Source of the DNA: an uncultured Bacilli bacterium
GTDB lineage: Bacteria > Bacillota_I > Bacilli_A > RFN20 > CAG-826
Direction: 5' to 3'
DNA length: 64,000 nt
Assembly: GCA_934162685.1 (NCBI GenBank)
Contig: CAKPJO010000001.1
Location: forward strand, 1 to 64,000
The notes under the pieces were generated by a model. It did no database searches, was not told the origin of the DNA, and saw only the letters and a program-made list of their open reading frames with translations. A program made the translations under genes and the position numbers. Shown piece by piece: positions 26,394 to 34,363 of the stretch. Within the stretch, counting starts at the first letter, position 1, and each line of letters starts with the position of its first letter.

Positions 26394-27407
26394 ATGGAAC
26401 AAGAATTAGAAGAAAAGAAAGTAGAGAAGAGATTTTCAAACATTGTGAACGTATCAGGCTATTTAAGAGAAAATAATCTTGAGTTAGTAAAAGACAAAGA
26501 AGGTAAACCTGTTATTTCTGGATCTTTCACTATCGCAGTCACAGAAGACGAATCTCACAAAATGCGCGTTTATTTAAAACAACCTGCAGATATGAAGGTT
26601 GAAAAAGATGCTAAAAAATGGGATGCAATGAAAGCTTTGTTACCAACAAACACTATTAGTATCGCATCTTATTTAAAATCAAATCCAACCGCAGATTTTG
26701 CAGTTGCATCAAGTATGTCTACAAAAGTATGGGCAGTTGGCAGTATGGAAGAATATGTTAGAAAGGAAAATGGTAAAGAATTATCTACAACAACTTTACG
26801 TGTTATTAGAGCAGGAGTTAGAACTGCAAGTGATAAACCATTTAATCCAGGAGCAAATTTCCAAGTTGATGTCTACATTGAGTCAATGAACCCCGAAATT
26901 GTAGATGAACAAGAAACAGGTCGTGTAATTTTAGTAGGTTTAGTGCCATTATATAAATATTTTGGTAAATTTACTTTCGTTGCACCTGTCGAAAACAATG
27001 TTGCTCAATACATTCTAGACCATTATAATGTCACTGATACAACACGTTTATTCGGTAAATTATCTTGTGTCAAACATTCAAAAGCAAAAGCTGAAACAGG
27101 TAATTATTTTGGACAAGTTAGCGCACCTCAATATGAAACTACTTTCGTTCGTGAAAAAATCATCACAGGGGGTTCTGCAGAATCTATCAATTGTGATGAA
27201 CCAAATGCAATCACAAAAGAAGAAGTTAAAGAAGGTTTAACAGGTCGTGAAACAAGAATGTTAGAAGCGGACAAAAAGTCAACATCTAAACCTGCTAATA
27301 CAGGATTTACCGCTGCTGCTAAACCTGCATCAGTTACTCCAGTAGCATCTAAACCTTCAGACGGATTTGATCCTATGAATTGGGACGGTTTAGGAGATAT
27401 GTTTTAA
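26394..27407 (+). CDS. ssb: Single-stranded DNA-binding protein-like (OB fold, acidic tail)
   Basis: The 337-residue product has a beta-rich N-terminal two thirds with the strand pattern of phage OB-fold ssDNA-binding proteins (NVSGYLREN, ISGSFTIAV, FQVDVYIESM and GRVILVGLVP). A Ser/Thr/Ala/Pro-rich linker (about residues 295-320) follows. The C-terminal tail is GFDPMNWDGLGDMF, of the acidic-aromatic type used by SSBs to recruit partners. It is the first gene of the replication operon, directly before a Sak4-like ATPase, a usual phage pairing. The SSB role is inferred from fold pattern, tail and context; direct similarity to bacterial Ssb is weak. Confidence 0.75.
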   Translation: MEQELEEKKVEKRFSNIVNVSGYLRENNLELVKDKEGKPVISGSFTIAVTEDESHKMRVYLKQPADMKVEKDAKKWDAMKALLPTNTISIASYLKSNPTADFAVASSMSTKVWAVGSMEEYVRKENGKELSTTTLRVIRAGVRTASDKPFNPGANFQVDVYIESMNPEIVDEQETGRVILVGLVPLYKYFGKFTFVAPVENNVAQYILDHYNVTDTTRLFGKLSCVKHSKAKAETGNYFGQVSAPQYETTFVREKIITGGSAESINCDEPNAITKEEVKEGLTGRETRMLEADKKSTSKPANTGFTAAAKPASVTPVASKPSDGFDPMNWDGLGDMF

Positions 27408-27431
27408 TTAATAAAGGAGAAAATATAATAT

Positions 27432-28478
27432 ATGGCAACAATTGATATTTTTAATCCACGTGTCTCTGTTGTGGTAAAAGGTTTAAGAGGCAAAGTAGTT
27501 GTAATTTATGGTACAAATGGTACTGGTAAAACTCGCAATATGACAAAAGCACCTAAACCATTAGTGTTAGCTGTTGAAAATGGTTTAAACGCTATTAATG
27601 GTGTTCCTTATATCAATATTGATAAATGGGTAACATTTAAACAAGTTGTAAATCAATTAACATCACCTTCCACAAGTGTTGCGGCTCATGAAAGATATGA
27701 AACAATTATTATCGATGCTTTAAATGGCTTAGATACATTAGGTGCAGAATTCATTTGTAATAACTATGGAGTAAAAAGACTTCGTGACGGTAATGACGGC
27801 TATGGCTTATGGCAAGAATATTCTCAAGAATTAGAAAAACAAATTAAATTATTAACTGACTCTAACTATCTTGTTGTATTCTTAGCTCACGAAGGCGAAC
27901 AAGAATTAATGGATTTAGTTGGAGAAAAATACACAAGATTATCTCCTAAAGGCGATAAACGTTTAGTAGAACCAATTATGGAACTTGCAGATATCGTAGC
28001 ATATGCGCAACCTCAACCTGATAAAGAAGACGGAACTCCAGTTAATTCAACTTTATATTTAAAAGGTAATAGAGCGTTTAGAGCAAAAAGTAGATTTGAT
28101 TATATTGTTCGTTCAATTCCAGAATGGTCATATGACAAATTTGAAAAAGCTGTTGCTGATGCAATTACTGCAGAAGAAGAAGCCACTAATACCAAAGCTA
28201 TTACGCGTGAAGAAGCTGTAAAGGTTGAAGAAAAGATTAAAGAGGAAGAAGAAAAAGCAAAACTTCCGTTAGCAACAATAGTTGAACGAATTGGTATGAT
28301 GTTACGTTCAATGCAACAAAAAGAAGGAAACCTTGAAACATATAAAGCAATTATGTTAGACGAGTTAGGTACTGCAGAATTTAAATGTAATACTGCCACA
28401 GAAGCTCAAAGAGACCAAGTGGAATTACTATATAATGCTTTAGTTAAAAAAGGTTATAACAAAAAACAAGGAGCTTAA
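27432..28478 (+). CDS. Sak4-like RecA-family ATPase (recombination/annealing)
   Basis: This is a 348-residue P-loop protein. Walker A is GTNGTGKT at residues 27-34, and the Walker B strand is TIIID at 91-95. The AAA_24/Sak4-type core continues to about 240 (LVVFLAHE sensor region near 135-142), followed by an acidic-basic helical C-terminus. Sak4-type proteins are RecA/RadA-related single-strand annealing or strand-exchange proteins that work with a phage SSB, which is exactly the upstream neighbour. The ribosome binding site is AAAGGAG with a slightly long spacing. Confidence in a RecA-like ATPase is high, in the Sak4 label moderate. Confidence 0.85.
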   Translation: MATIDIFNPRVSVVVKGLRGKVVVIYGTNGTGKTRNMTKAPKPLVLAVENGLNAINGVPYINIDKWVTFKQVVNQLTSPSTSVAAHERYETIIIDALNGLDTLGAEFICNNYGVKRLRDGNDGYGLWQEYSQELEKQIKLLTDSNYLVVFLAHEGEQELMDLVGEKYTRLSPKGDKRLVEPIMELADIVAYAQPQPDKEDGTPVNSTLYLKGNRAFRAKSRFDYIVRSIPEWSYDKFEKAVADAITAEEEATNTKAITREEAVKVEEKIKEEEEKAKLPLATIVERIGMMLRSMQQKEGNLETYKAIMLDELGTAEFKCNTATEAQRDQVELLYNALVKKGYNKKQGA

Positions 28479-28485
28479 TTAATAT

Positions 28486-28986
28486 ATGGCAGCATCAAGT
28501 CTTAAAAAATGTGATGGATGCGGTCAGTTCATATTAGGCGAAATAAGGATCTTTGAAGGAAAGAAGTATTGTCAATCCTGTTATGAAAAATTAATACAAG
28601 AAAGAAAAAACAAGGAAGAAACAAAATCTTCCTTGTATACTTGTATTAAGCAAGAATTTGATGTATTAGACTTACCTCCTGAAATAACTTATAAATTAGA
28701 TAGATTATTAGCATCAGGAAAAACTCTTAAAGATGTTCAACTTGTATTATGGTATTATTATAAAATATTAGGTAATAGTCATAATAATTTATATATAATT
28801 GATCGTGTTGTGAATGAGCAATACGATAAAGCAATAGAGTATCTTAAAAAGACGTATCAAAAGAAACAAATTAATGATACAAAGACAAAAGAACAAATTG
28901 TAGGTAATGATAGAATTGTAAAAATTAATAGGAATGATAATTCTCAAAGATTTAAGAATTTAGGTTACAAGATGGAGGATTTATAA
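28486..28986 (+). CDS. Zinc-finger protein of the replication operon
   Basis: In this 166-residue protein the N-terminal 36 residues have CDGCG and CQSCYEKL pairs, a LIM/treble-clef-like zinc finger. The central part, about 50-110, is a small helical domain (LPPEITYKLDRLLASGKTL...VLWYYYKILG). It resembles the C-terminal helical part of phage replication-initiation or helicase-loader-associated proteins, but I cannot assign it. Its position immediately before the DnaB-like helicase gene fits a loader or primosome accessory role. That is inference. Confidence 0.72.
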   Translation: MAASSLKKCDGCGQFILGEIRIFEGKKYCQSCYEKLIQERKNKEETKSSLYTCIKQEFDVLDLPPEITYKLDRLLASGKTLKDVQLVLWYYYKILGNSHNNLYIIDRVVNEQYDKAIEYLKKTYQKKQINDTKTKEQIVGNDRIVKINRNDNSQRFKNLGYKMEDL

Positions 28987-28989
28987 ATT

Positions 28990-30813
28990 ATGAGCAATAA
29001 GGAACAATTGGTATCACAAGCCAGTAAAATGGCAGTTATACAAGTATTAGCAGCTTTAATTAAAGATCCTCTTTTATTTTCGGATAAGAATTATAAATTT
29101 GACATAGACGATTTTCCTGAACAATTCCACAGAATTCTATTTGGAGCTGTTCAATATTTATCTTTAAGTGGTTTACAAAAAATAGATTATATCGATATCG
29201 ATCAATTTCTAAAGGGTTATCCTGTTCAATATGCGGTATTTATGGCTAATCAAGGTCCTGAATACGTACAAAGAGCAATTAATATTTATGATGAACGCAA
29301 ATTTAACTATTATTATAACACATTGAAAAAATACGGTTTATTAAATCTTTTAATTCAACAAGGAATAGATACTACTGATATTTATGATCCTGACATTACA
29401 GACCCTCAAAAAATCGCAGATATGCAAGAACGCTTTGACTCCTACTCTGTGAAAGATATTATCAATCATGTGGATAAAAAGGTATTGTTTGCAAAAGAAA
29501 AGTTCGGTACAACAAGCGATATTGTTCAAAATCAAGCGGGAGACGGAATTGATGAATATTTCGACTCATTAGAAGAAACTCCTGTTATGGGTTGTAACTT
29601 CTGTAGTCCTAAATTAACTACTATTTTCAGAGGTTTCCGTAAAGGTGCTCTATATATTGAGTCATCCGCTCAAGGCGTTGGTAAATCTCGTCGACAAGCA
29701 GCCGAAAGTGCTCATATGGCAGTATCTGAAATCTATGATATTGATAAAAGAGAATGGGTATCTACAGGAGCAAATGGACACAGTTATGAAAATCCAACAC
29801 TGTTGATATCTACCGAATTGGAATTAAAAGAAGTTCAAACAATGTGGGCCGCTTATATTGCAGGAGTTAAAGAAGATCATATTCTTGACTGTAATTATAT
29901 AGCAGATGAACGCGAACGTGTGAAGAAAGCTCGTGCAATCATTAAAAAAGCTCCTTTATATTTTGTAAGTATTACTGATTATGATATTGACGATATTGAA
30001 AATCTTATTAAGCAATATCATTTACAACGTAATGTTGATTATATATATTACGATTATTTATCTACTACAATCAAAATTATGTCAGAAAGTAGTCGCAAAA
30101 CTAAAATGAGCGGTTTAAGAGAAGATCAAATCTTATTATCATTTGTTACAAGATTAAAAGACCTTGCAAAAACTCTTGATGTTGGTATTTGGACAGCAAC
30201 TCAATTGTCAGGTGACTGGAAAAATGCAAAAGAAGCGGACCAACAATTATTAAGAGGTGCGCGCTCTATTTCCGATAAACCAGACTGTTGTTCTATTTTA
30301 CTTCCTGTTAGAGAAAATGATAAACCAATTATTGATAGTTATTGTTCAAAAGGATTTGAACTAGTTCCTACTCACGTATTGCATGTTTTCAAAGTTCGTC
30401 GTTCTCGCTTAAATAATGTTAAATTATATGTATTCTTTGATAGAGGAACTTGTAGACTTATTGACTGTTTTGCAACTGATAAAGAAGGAGTTATGGTAGA
30501 AATAGAAAATACCTATGGCGATCCTGGAGAAAAAGTCGAAGAAAAGAATGTTCTAATTAAACCTAAGATTGAAACTATTACTCCAGAGGGAGAAGTTATA
30601 GAAAAAACTATTCCTCATATAATAGACGATCCATTACCAGATTTTGAAAATAGTAATAACAATCCAGTTATTCATAAAGATATAATAAAACAAGAAGAAG
30701 TTGAAACACGAGATACTAATAATATTGAAGAAAAAGAAAATGAAGAAGAAAATTTTGAAGAAGAATTTCCGTCATTCAATGAACCTAACTCGGGTTTCGA
30801 TTGGGACTTCTAG
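28990..30813 (+). CDS. dnaB: DnaB-like replicative DNA helicase
   Basis: The product has 607 residues. The N-terminal helical domain (about 1-165) resembles the DnaB primase-interacting domain. The RecA-type motor follows, with a Walker A variant SSAQGVGKS near residues 224-232, a Walker B-type IYYDYLST near 350-357, and an arginine-containing VFKVRRSR region near 464-471. DnaB hexamers unwind the phage replication fork. Residues about 510-600 are a disordered acidic tail ending in GFDWDF, resembling an SSB C-terminal peptide. The gene lies between the zinc protein and the primase, in standard phage order. The P-loop spelling is unusual (Ala-Gln before Gly) but keeps GxGKS. Confidence 0.88.
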   Translation: MSNKEQLVSQASKMAVIQVLAALIKDPLLFSDKNYKFDIDDFPEQFHRILFGAVQYLSLSGLQKIDYIDIDQFLKGYPVQYAVFMANQGPEYVQRAINIYDERKFNYYYNTLKKYGLLNLLIQQGIDTTDIYDPDITDPQKIADMQERFDSYSVKDIINHVDKKVLFAKEKFGTTSDIVQNQAGDGIDEYFDSLEETPVMGCNFCSPKLTTIFRGFRKGALYIESSAQGVGKSRRQAAESAHMAVSEIYDIDKREWVSTGANGHSYENPTLLISTELELKEVQTMWAAYIAGVKEDHILDCNYIADERERVKKARAIIKKAPLYFVSITDYDIDDIENLIKQYHLQRNVDYIYYDYLSTTIKIMSESSRKTKMSGLREDQILLSFVTRLKDLAKTLDVGIWTATQLSGDWKNAKEADQQLLRGARSISDKPDCCSILLPVRENDKPIIDSYCSKGFELVPTHVLHVFKVRRSRLNNVKLYVFFDRGTCRLIDCFATDKEGVMVEIENTYGDPGEKVEEKNVLIKPKIETITPEGEVIEKTIPHIIDDPLPDFENSNNNPVIHKDIIKQEEVETRDTNNIEEKENEEENFEEEFPSFNEPNSGFDWDF

Positions 30814-30826
30814 GGGGTTATAAAGT

Positions 30827-31957
30827 ATGTTAACAGCAGAACAAGTTAAAGAACAATTAACCACCGAAAATATTATTCAATTGTGTTGTGAACTTCAAGG
30901 AGATGATGTGTATTACACAGATTCTCAAGGTAGGCCATTATTCTCCACATCTTTGGACCACGAAGGTGGAGACAGTTATAAATTATGTTACTTTCCAGAC
31001 TCTAAGCTATTTTATTGCTGGACTCGTGGAACAACGAAAGACATATTCGATATAGTTAAATTTATTAAAGGTTTTGAGTCATTTAATGAAGCTTTCTTCT
31101 TTGTATGTAATTATTTCCACTTAAGTAGTAATAACTTTGAAGAAGCTAAGCCTGAATTAACCGATGATTGGGACATTTTCTATAAAATGGACAATTATAA
31201 AAAACTCGAAATAAAAGAAGAAACTCATTTACCAAAATTACAAGAAAATTTATTATGTTATTTTGGTAACTTAGCCGCTCCTACTGAATGGTTAAAAAAT
31301 GGGATTAGCGCAGAGGTTATGAGATATTATGGCATTAGAGTAGACTCTGCATTAGATAAGATTATTATTCCTCATAGAGATATAGACGGGAATTTGATAG
31401 GCATTAGAGGTAGAACTTACGATCCTATTGAATTAGCAAAAGGACAAAAATATATGCCTGTGTTCATTGAAAAGGACATATATAACCACCCTTTAGGTCA
31501 AAATCTCTTTGGAATTTACGAAAATAAAGAAACAATCCAACGATTAAAAAAGGTATTGATTTGCGAAAGTGAAAAAGCTGTGTTACAAACAAGTACTTTT
31601 TATGGAATAAGTAACTGCTTCTGTGTGGCAACATGCGGTTCTGCAGGATTAAGTCAAAAACAAATAGATTTATTATTAAGTCTAGGTGTTGAAGAAATTA
31701 TATTAGGGTATGATAGAGAATATCAAGGTGGCAAAGATGCTCCTGATACCATAGAATATGAACAAAAATTATTAAAAATTGTTCAACCTTTAACTCCTTA
31801 TTTCGATGTATATGTTATTATGGATTATACAGGGAAATTAGGTTATAAAGATTCTCCTACAGACTCTACAAAAGAAGTGCTGGAGTATTTAATGAAACAT
31901 AAGATTTATATTCCATCCATTTCAGCAAAAATCAAGAAGAAAAGAAGGGAGAGATAA
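30827..31957 (+). CDS. dnaG: DnaG-like DNA primase
   Basis: The product has 376 residues. The N-terminal region (about 35-100) follows the DnaG CHC2 domain plan (FYCW...TTKDIFDIVKFI...SFNEAFFFV), but most zinc cysteines are missing, so the zinc site is degenerate. A TOPRIM domain spans about 242-335, with VLICESEKAV (catalytic Glu), a CGSAGLS turn and ILGYDRE acids. The protein would synthesise RNA primers together with the preceding helicase. It is shorter than bacterial DnaG (about 600) and lacks the C-terminal helicase-binding domain. The C-terminus is very basic. Confidence 0.85.
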   Translation: MLTAEQVKEQLTTENIIQLCCELQGDDVYYTDSQGRPLFSTSLDHEGGDSYKLCYFPDSKLFYCWTRGTTKDIFDIVKFIKGFESFNEAFFFVCNYFHLSSNNFEEAKPELTDDWDIFYKMDNYKKLEIKEETHLPKLQENLLCYFGNLAAPTEWLKNGISAEVMRYYGIRVDSALDKIIIPHRDIDGNLIGIRGRTYDPIELAKGQKYMPVFIEKDIYNHPLGQNLFGIYENKETIQRLKKVLICESEKAVLQTSTFYGISNCFCVATCGSAGLSQKQIDLLLSLGVEEIILGYDREYQGGKDAPDTIEYEQKLLKIVQPLTPYFDVYVIMDYTGKLGYKDSPTDSTKEVLEYLMKHKIYIPSISAKIKKKRRER

Positions 31958-31962
31958 ATTAT

Positions 31963-32994
31963 ATGGGAAACATGATTAAGAAGCCAATTCTCTATTCGTA
32001 TTCAAGATTAAACACATACGATAGTTGTGGTTGGAAATATAAATTAAATTATGTTGATAAGAAGTATATTAGTATTAATAATATTGCTAATTTATTAGGA
32101 ACATTAATTCACTCCGTTGAAGAAAACATTGCAATATGTTTACAACGTGGTGAACCTATTAATTATGAATATTGGAAAGAATATTTTATGAATGTTAATA
32201 TTCCTAAAAAAAGTGTGTATGATACAGATGGTGATATCTATGGTATTAATATTTTAAAAGAAAAATATCACGATGATTTCTATGCAATTAATGAAAAGAC
32301 AGGACAATCTTATTTCACTAAGTGTATGGATTATTTGAATACAGGAATGTATCGTTTAGAAAAATACATGCAAGCACATCCAGAATTAGAAATATATGAC
32401 GTTGAACATTATTTCGAAATTAATTTTCACGGATTAATTATTAAAGGGTATATTGATAGAATTTTTAGAAACAAAGAAACGGGTGAATATATCATAGAAG
32501 ATATTAAAACAAAAGATCATCCGTTTGATCAAAAAGATTTAACTACACCATTACAATTTGTTATTTATTCTATTGCATTACAAAAGCAATTAACTTTAAA
32601 TGATTATCCTACACATTGTACTTACGATTTACCATTATGTGATATGAAACAAGAAGCTGGAACAAAAGGTTTTATCGCAAGAGGAATTAAAAAATTAGAT
32701 AAAATTATTGCAGGCATTAACGCAAATGAATTTGTGCCAAAACCATCTGCACTATGTTATTGGTGTCCGTTCTCAAAAACAAATCCTAATCAACCTGAAG
32801 AAGGTAAAGGATATTGTCCATATTATTCCTTATGGACTCGTAACGGAACCGCTAAATCATGGGACGTAGCGTTTAAATGGGAAGGCATGGATAATCATTT
32901 AGAAATAATGAAAAAATTTGAAGAAGCTGAAGATACTTTAGGCGGCAATAATAGCGCTGGAGGATCTTCCGATCCCTTCGATTTTGATTTTTAG
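31963..32994 (+). CDS. Cas4/RecB-type PD-(D/E)XK exonuclease with Fe-S cysteines
   Basis: The product has 343 residues. The N-terminus has SRLNTYDSCGWKYKL, the usual opening of Cas4/AddB-like nucleases, including the first cluster cysteine. The catalytic part shows GYIDRIF, IIEDIKTK (metal-binding Asp and Lys) and the helix motif PLQFVIYS (Q...Y). Three more cysteines (CYWC and GYC) follow near 265-285, as expected for a 4Fe-4S cluster. Such phage nucleases process DNA ends for recombination or packaging. The last residues, SSDPFDFDF, form an acidic aromatic tail like those of the SSB and helicase encoded nearby. Confidence 0.88.
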   Translation: MGNMIKKPILYSYSRLNTYDSCGWKYKLNYVDKKYISINNIANLLGTLIHSVEENIAICLQRGEPINYEYWKEYFMNVNIPKKSVYDTDGDIYGINILKEKYHDDFYAINEKTGQSYFTKCMDYLNTGMYRLEKYMQAHPELEIYDVEHYFEINFHGLIIKGYIDRIFRNKETGEYIIEDIKTKDHPFDQKDLTTPLQFVIYSIALQKQLTLNDYPTHCTYDLPLCDMKQEAGTKGFIARGIKKLDKIIAGINANEFVPKPSALCYWCPFSKTNPNQPEEGKGYCPYYSLWTRNGTAKSWDVAFKWEGMDNHLEIMKKFEEAEDTLGGNNSAGGSSDPFDFDF

Positions 32995-33006
32995 GGGGTT
33001 AAAAAA

Positions 33007-33498
33007 ATGAAAACAAATAGTATTGAACTTTGTAAACTAGGTCTTGATTTTGATGCTTTACAAAATTGGAGAGATGCAGAGCACGACAATATTCCTATTA
33101 GTGGCTATCTTGCTTTTTATAAAGCGTGCGGTCTTATGCCTTATATTAAAGAAAACTTTTCTGAAGATGAAGCAAATCAAGTATGTCCTGTAAATAACAT
33201 TTTATGTAATTTTACAACAATTAAAAAAATTAAAAATTTTATTGTAAATAATTGGGAAACATTTAATATTGATTTATTAGGTGATGAACAAATTGTTTGG
33301 ATAAAAGGCGAACGCAAAGAGCAACGCAAACGTCCTAAAAAAAGAAAATCTGAAATTAGACATAGTATAGATTTAGACTTTGCTAATTATTGTCCTGGCC
33401 TTGATGATGAATTAGAAGATGATGTTATTACATTGGTTAAATATGAAAAATTTGATGAAGTTATTGAAGCTACATCATTAGAAAAAGAAGGCAAATAG
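33007..33498 (+). CDS. Hypothetical protein with basic centre (163 aa)
   Basis: No family recognised. The ATG follows AGGGGG. Residues 100-115 (a KRPKKRK core) are strongly basic and could bind nucleic acid or a membrane surface. They are followed by an acidic region with DDELEDD. The N-terminal 90 residues appear folded, with a WRDAEHDNIPISGYLAFYKACG stretch. It is located between the nuclease and a membrane metalloprotease-like gene at the end of the replication operon. A DNA-binding accessory role is possible. Confidence 0.72.
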   Translation: MKTNSIELCKLGLDFDALQNWRDAEHDNIPISGYLAFYKACGLMPYIKENFSEDEANQVCPVNNILCNFTTIKKIKNFIVNNWETFNIDLLGDEQIVWIKGERKEQRKRPKKRKSEIRHSIDLDFANYCPGLDDELEDDVITLVKYEKFDEVIEATSLEKEGK

Positions 33499-33500
33499 TT

Positions 33501-34022
33501 ATGGTAGAAGTAAAACATTATAAACATAATAAAGTTGCTCAATTCTTATATAATTATTGTTTAAAAGGAAGTAAATTCTTATATAAATATCCTGTTATTT
33601 ATTGGATATTACAATTTACTTGGGGTATCATCTATACTATCATTGGTTCTATTATTGGTTTCTTTGCTTGGATGATAGGCGGCGAAGGATCTTCTTTCCA
33701 TCGTGGATATGTTATTATGATAGGTGATAACTGGGGAGGATTAGAATTAGGTCTGGGTTGTCTCGTTGCTTATAATATGGGCGACGAATGGACTGACCAT
33801 TGTAAAAAACACGAAATGGGGCATTGTTATCAAAACGCTTTATTAGGACCATTTGCAATATTTCTTGTAACTATTCCTAGTGCTATCAGATATTGGTATC
33901 AAAGAATTAGAACTAAAAAAGGATTACCTAATAAAGATTATGAAAGTATTTGGTTTGAAGGATGTGCCACTGAAATTGGTGAAACCTTATATGGTTATTT
34001 AAAAGAAGAAAAAACAAAATAG
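33501..34022 (+). CDS. Membrane protein with HExxH metallopeptidase-type motif
   Basis: This is a 173-residue protein with a hydrophobic segment at about residues 33-60 and another near 113-130. Between them lies HEMGH (104-108) in the context KKHEMGHCYQNALLGP, the typical signature of zinc metallopeptidase-like proteins. E153 in WFEGCATEIG may be the third metal ligand (gluzincin-style WxExxAxxxG). It would sit in the host membrane. It starts 2 nt after the previous gene and is the last gene of the replication operon. Phage relatives of such small membrane HExxH proteins are of unknown substrate; envelope modification or superinfection exclusion is speculation. Confidence 0.75.
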   Translation: MVEVKHYKHNKVAQFLYNYCLKGSKFLYKYPVIYWILQFTWGIIYTIIGSIIGFFAWMIGGEGSSFHRGYVIMIGDNWGGLELGLGCLVAYNMGDEWTDHCKKHEMGHCYQNALLGPFAIFLVTIPSAIRYWYQRIRTKKGLPNKDYESIWFEGCATEIGETLYGYLKEEKTK

Positions 34023-34157
34023 GATAAATTCAAAGCTTCTGCTTTGTATTTATATATTAAGTTGATGCGCGATGTTATGAATGATAGCATTGACGACATC
34101 AGATTATCGAAAGATAAGCAAGGAGATTGGACTTAGTGTCCTATATCACACTTGGAA

Positions 34158-34186
34158 AATAGCAGCTCAGAAGGTTGCTATTTTTT
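34158..34186 (+). terminator. Terminator of the replication operon
   Basis: AATAGCAGC (34158-34166) pairs with GTTGCTATT (34174-34182), with one G-U pair and a 7-nt loop, then a T-tract to 34186. It lies 136 nt after the stop of the membrane protein gene. Confidence 0.88.
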
Positions 34187-34187
34187 A

Positions 34188-34220
34188 TTTCAGTTGTCTA
34201 CAAATTGAAGTCAACTGAAA
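34188..34220. repeat. Perfect 9-bp inverted repeat upstream of the polymerase promoter
   Basis: TTTCAGTTG at 34188-34196 and CAACTGAAA at 34212-34220, separated by 15 nt. It ends 15 nt before the -35 box, so it could be an operator. It could also form a second weak terminator, although no T-tract follows. Confidence 0.6.
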
Positions 34221-34234
34221 ATATGAAAAATTAC

Positions 34235-34262
34235 TTGACAATGGGGAATATTTCTATATAAT
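34235..34262 (+). promoter_or_regulatory. Sigma-A-like promoter of the first polymerase gene
   Basis: TTGACA at 34235-34240 and TATAAT at 34257-34262, spacer 16 nt. The leader of about 95 nt contains CCCC at 34279-34282 and again at 34326-34329, both able to pair with GGGG at 34334-34337, a possible attenuation-type switch. Confidence 0.9.
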
Positions 34263-34363
34263 AAATATGTAAAAAGTACCCCAAATTACTTTTTTTGGTA
34301 AAAACGTTTTAGAAAAATACTTTGACCCCTGTTGGGGTGTGTTATAGAAAGGTGGAGATTTTA

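Larger units (their letters stand above)
34023..34363 (+). other. Non-coding interval before the polymerase gene (341 nt)
   Basis: The longest intergenic stretch here. It contains a CAAAGC/GCTTTG hairpin early on, a terminator at 34158-34186, a perfect 9-bp inverted repeat TTTCAGTTG/CAACTGAAA (34188-34196 with 34212-34220), a promoter at 34235-34262, and a structured leader. No tRNA, no reading frame with a plausible start, and no known riboswitch core were seen. The part before the terminator (34023-34157) could encode a small RNA, but I see no promoter for it. Confidence 0.6.

Noticed and set aside
34023..34157. tRNA gene in the longest intergenic region
   Set aside because: No T-loop/T-stem or acceptor pairing was found, only simple hairpins.
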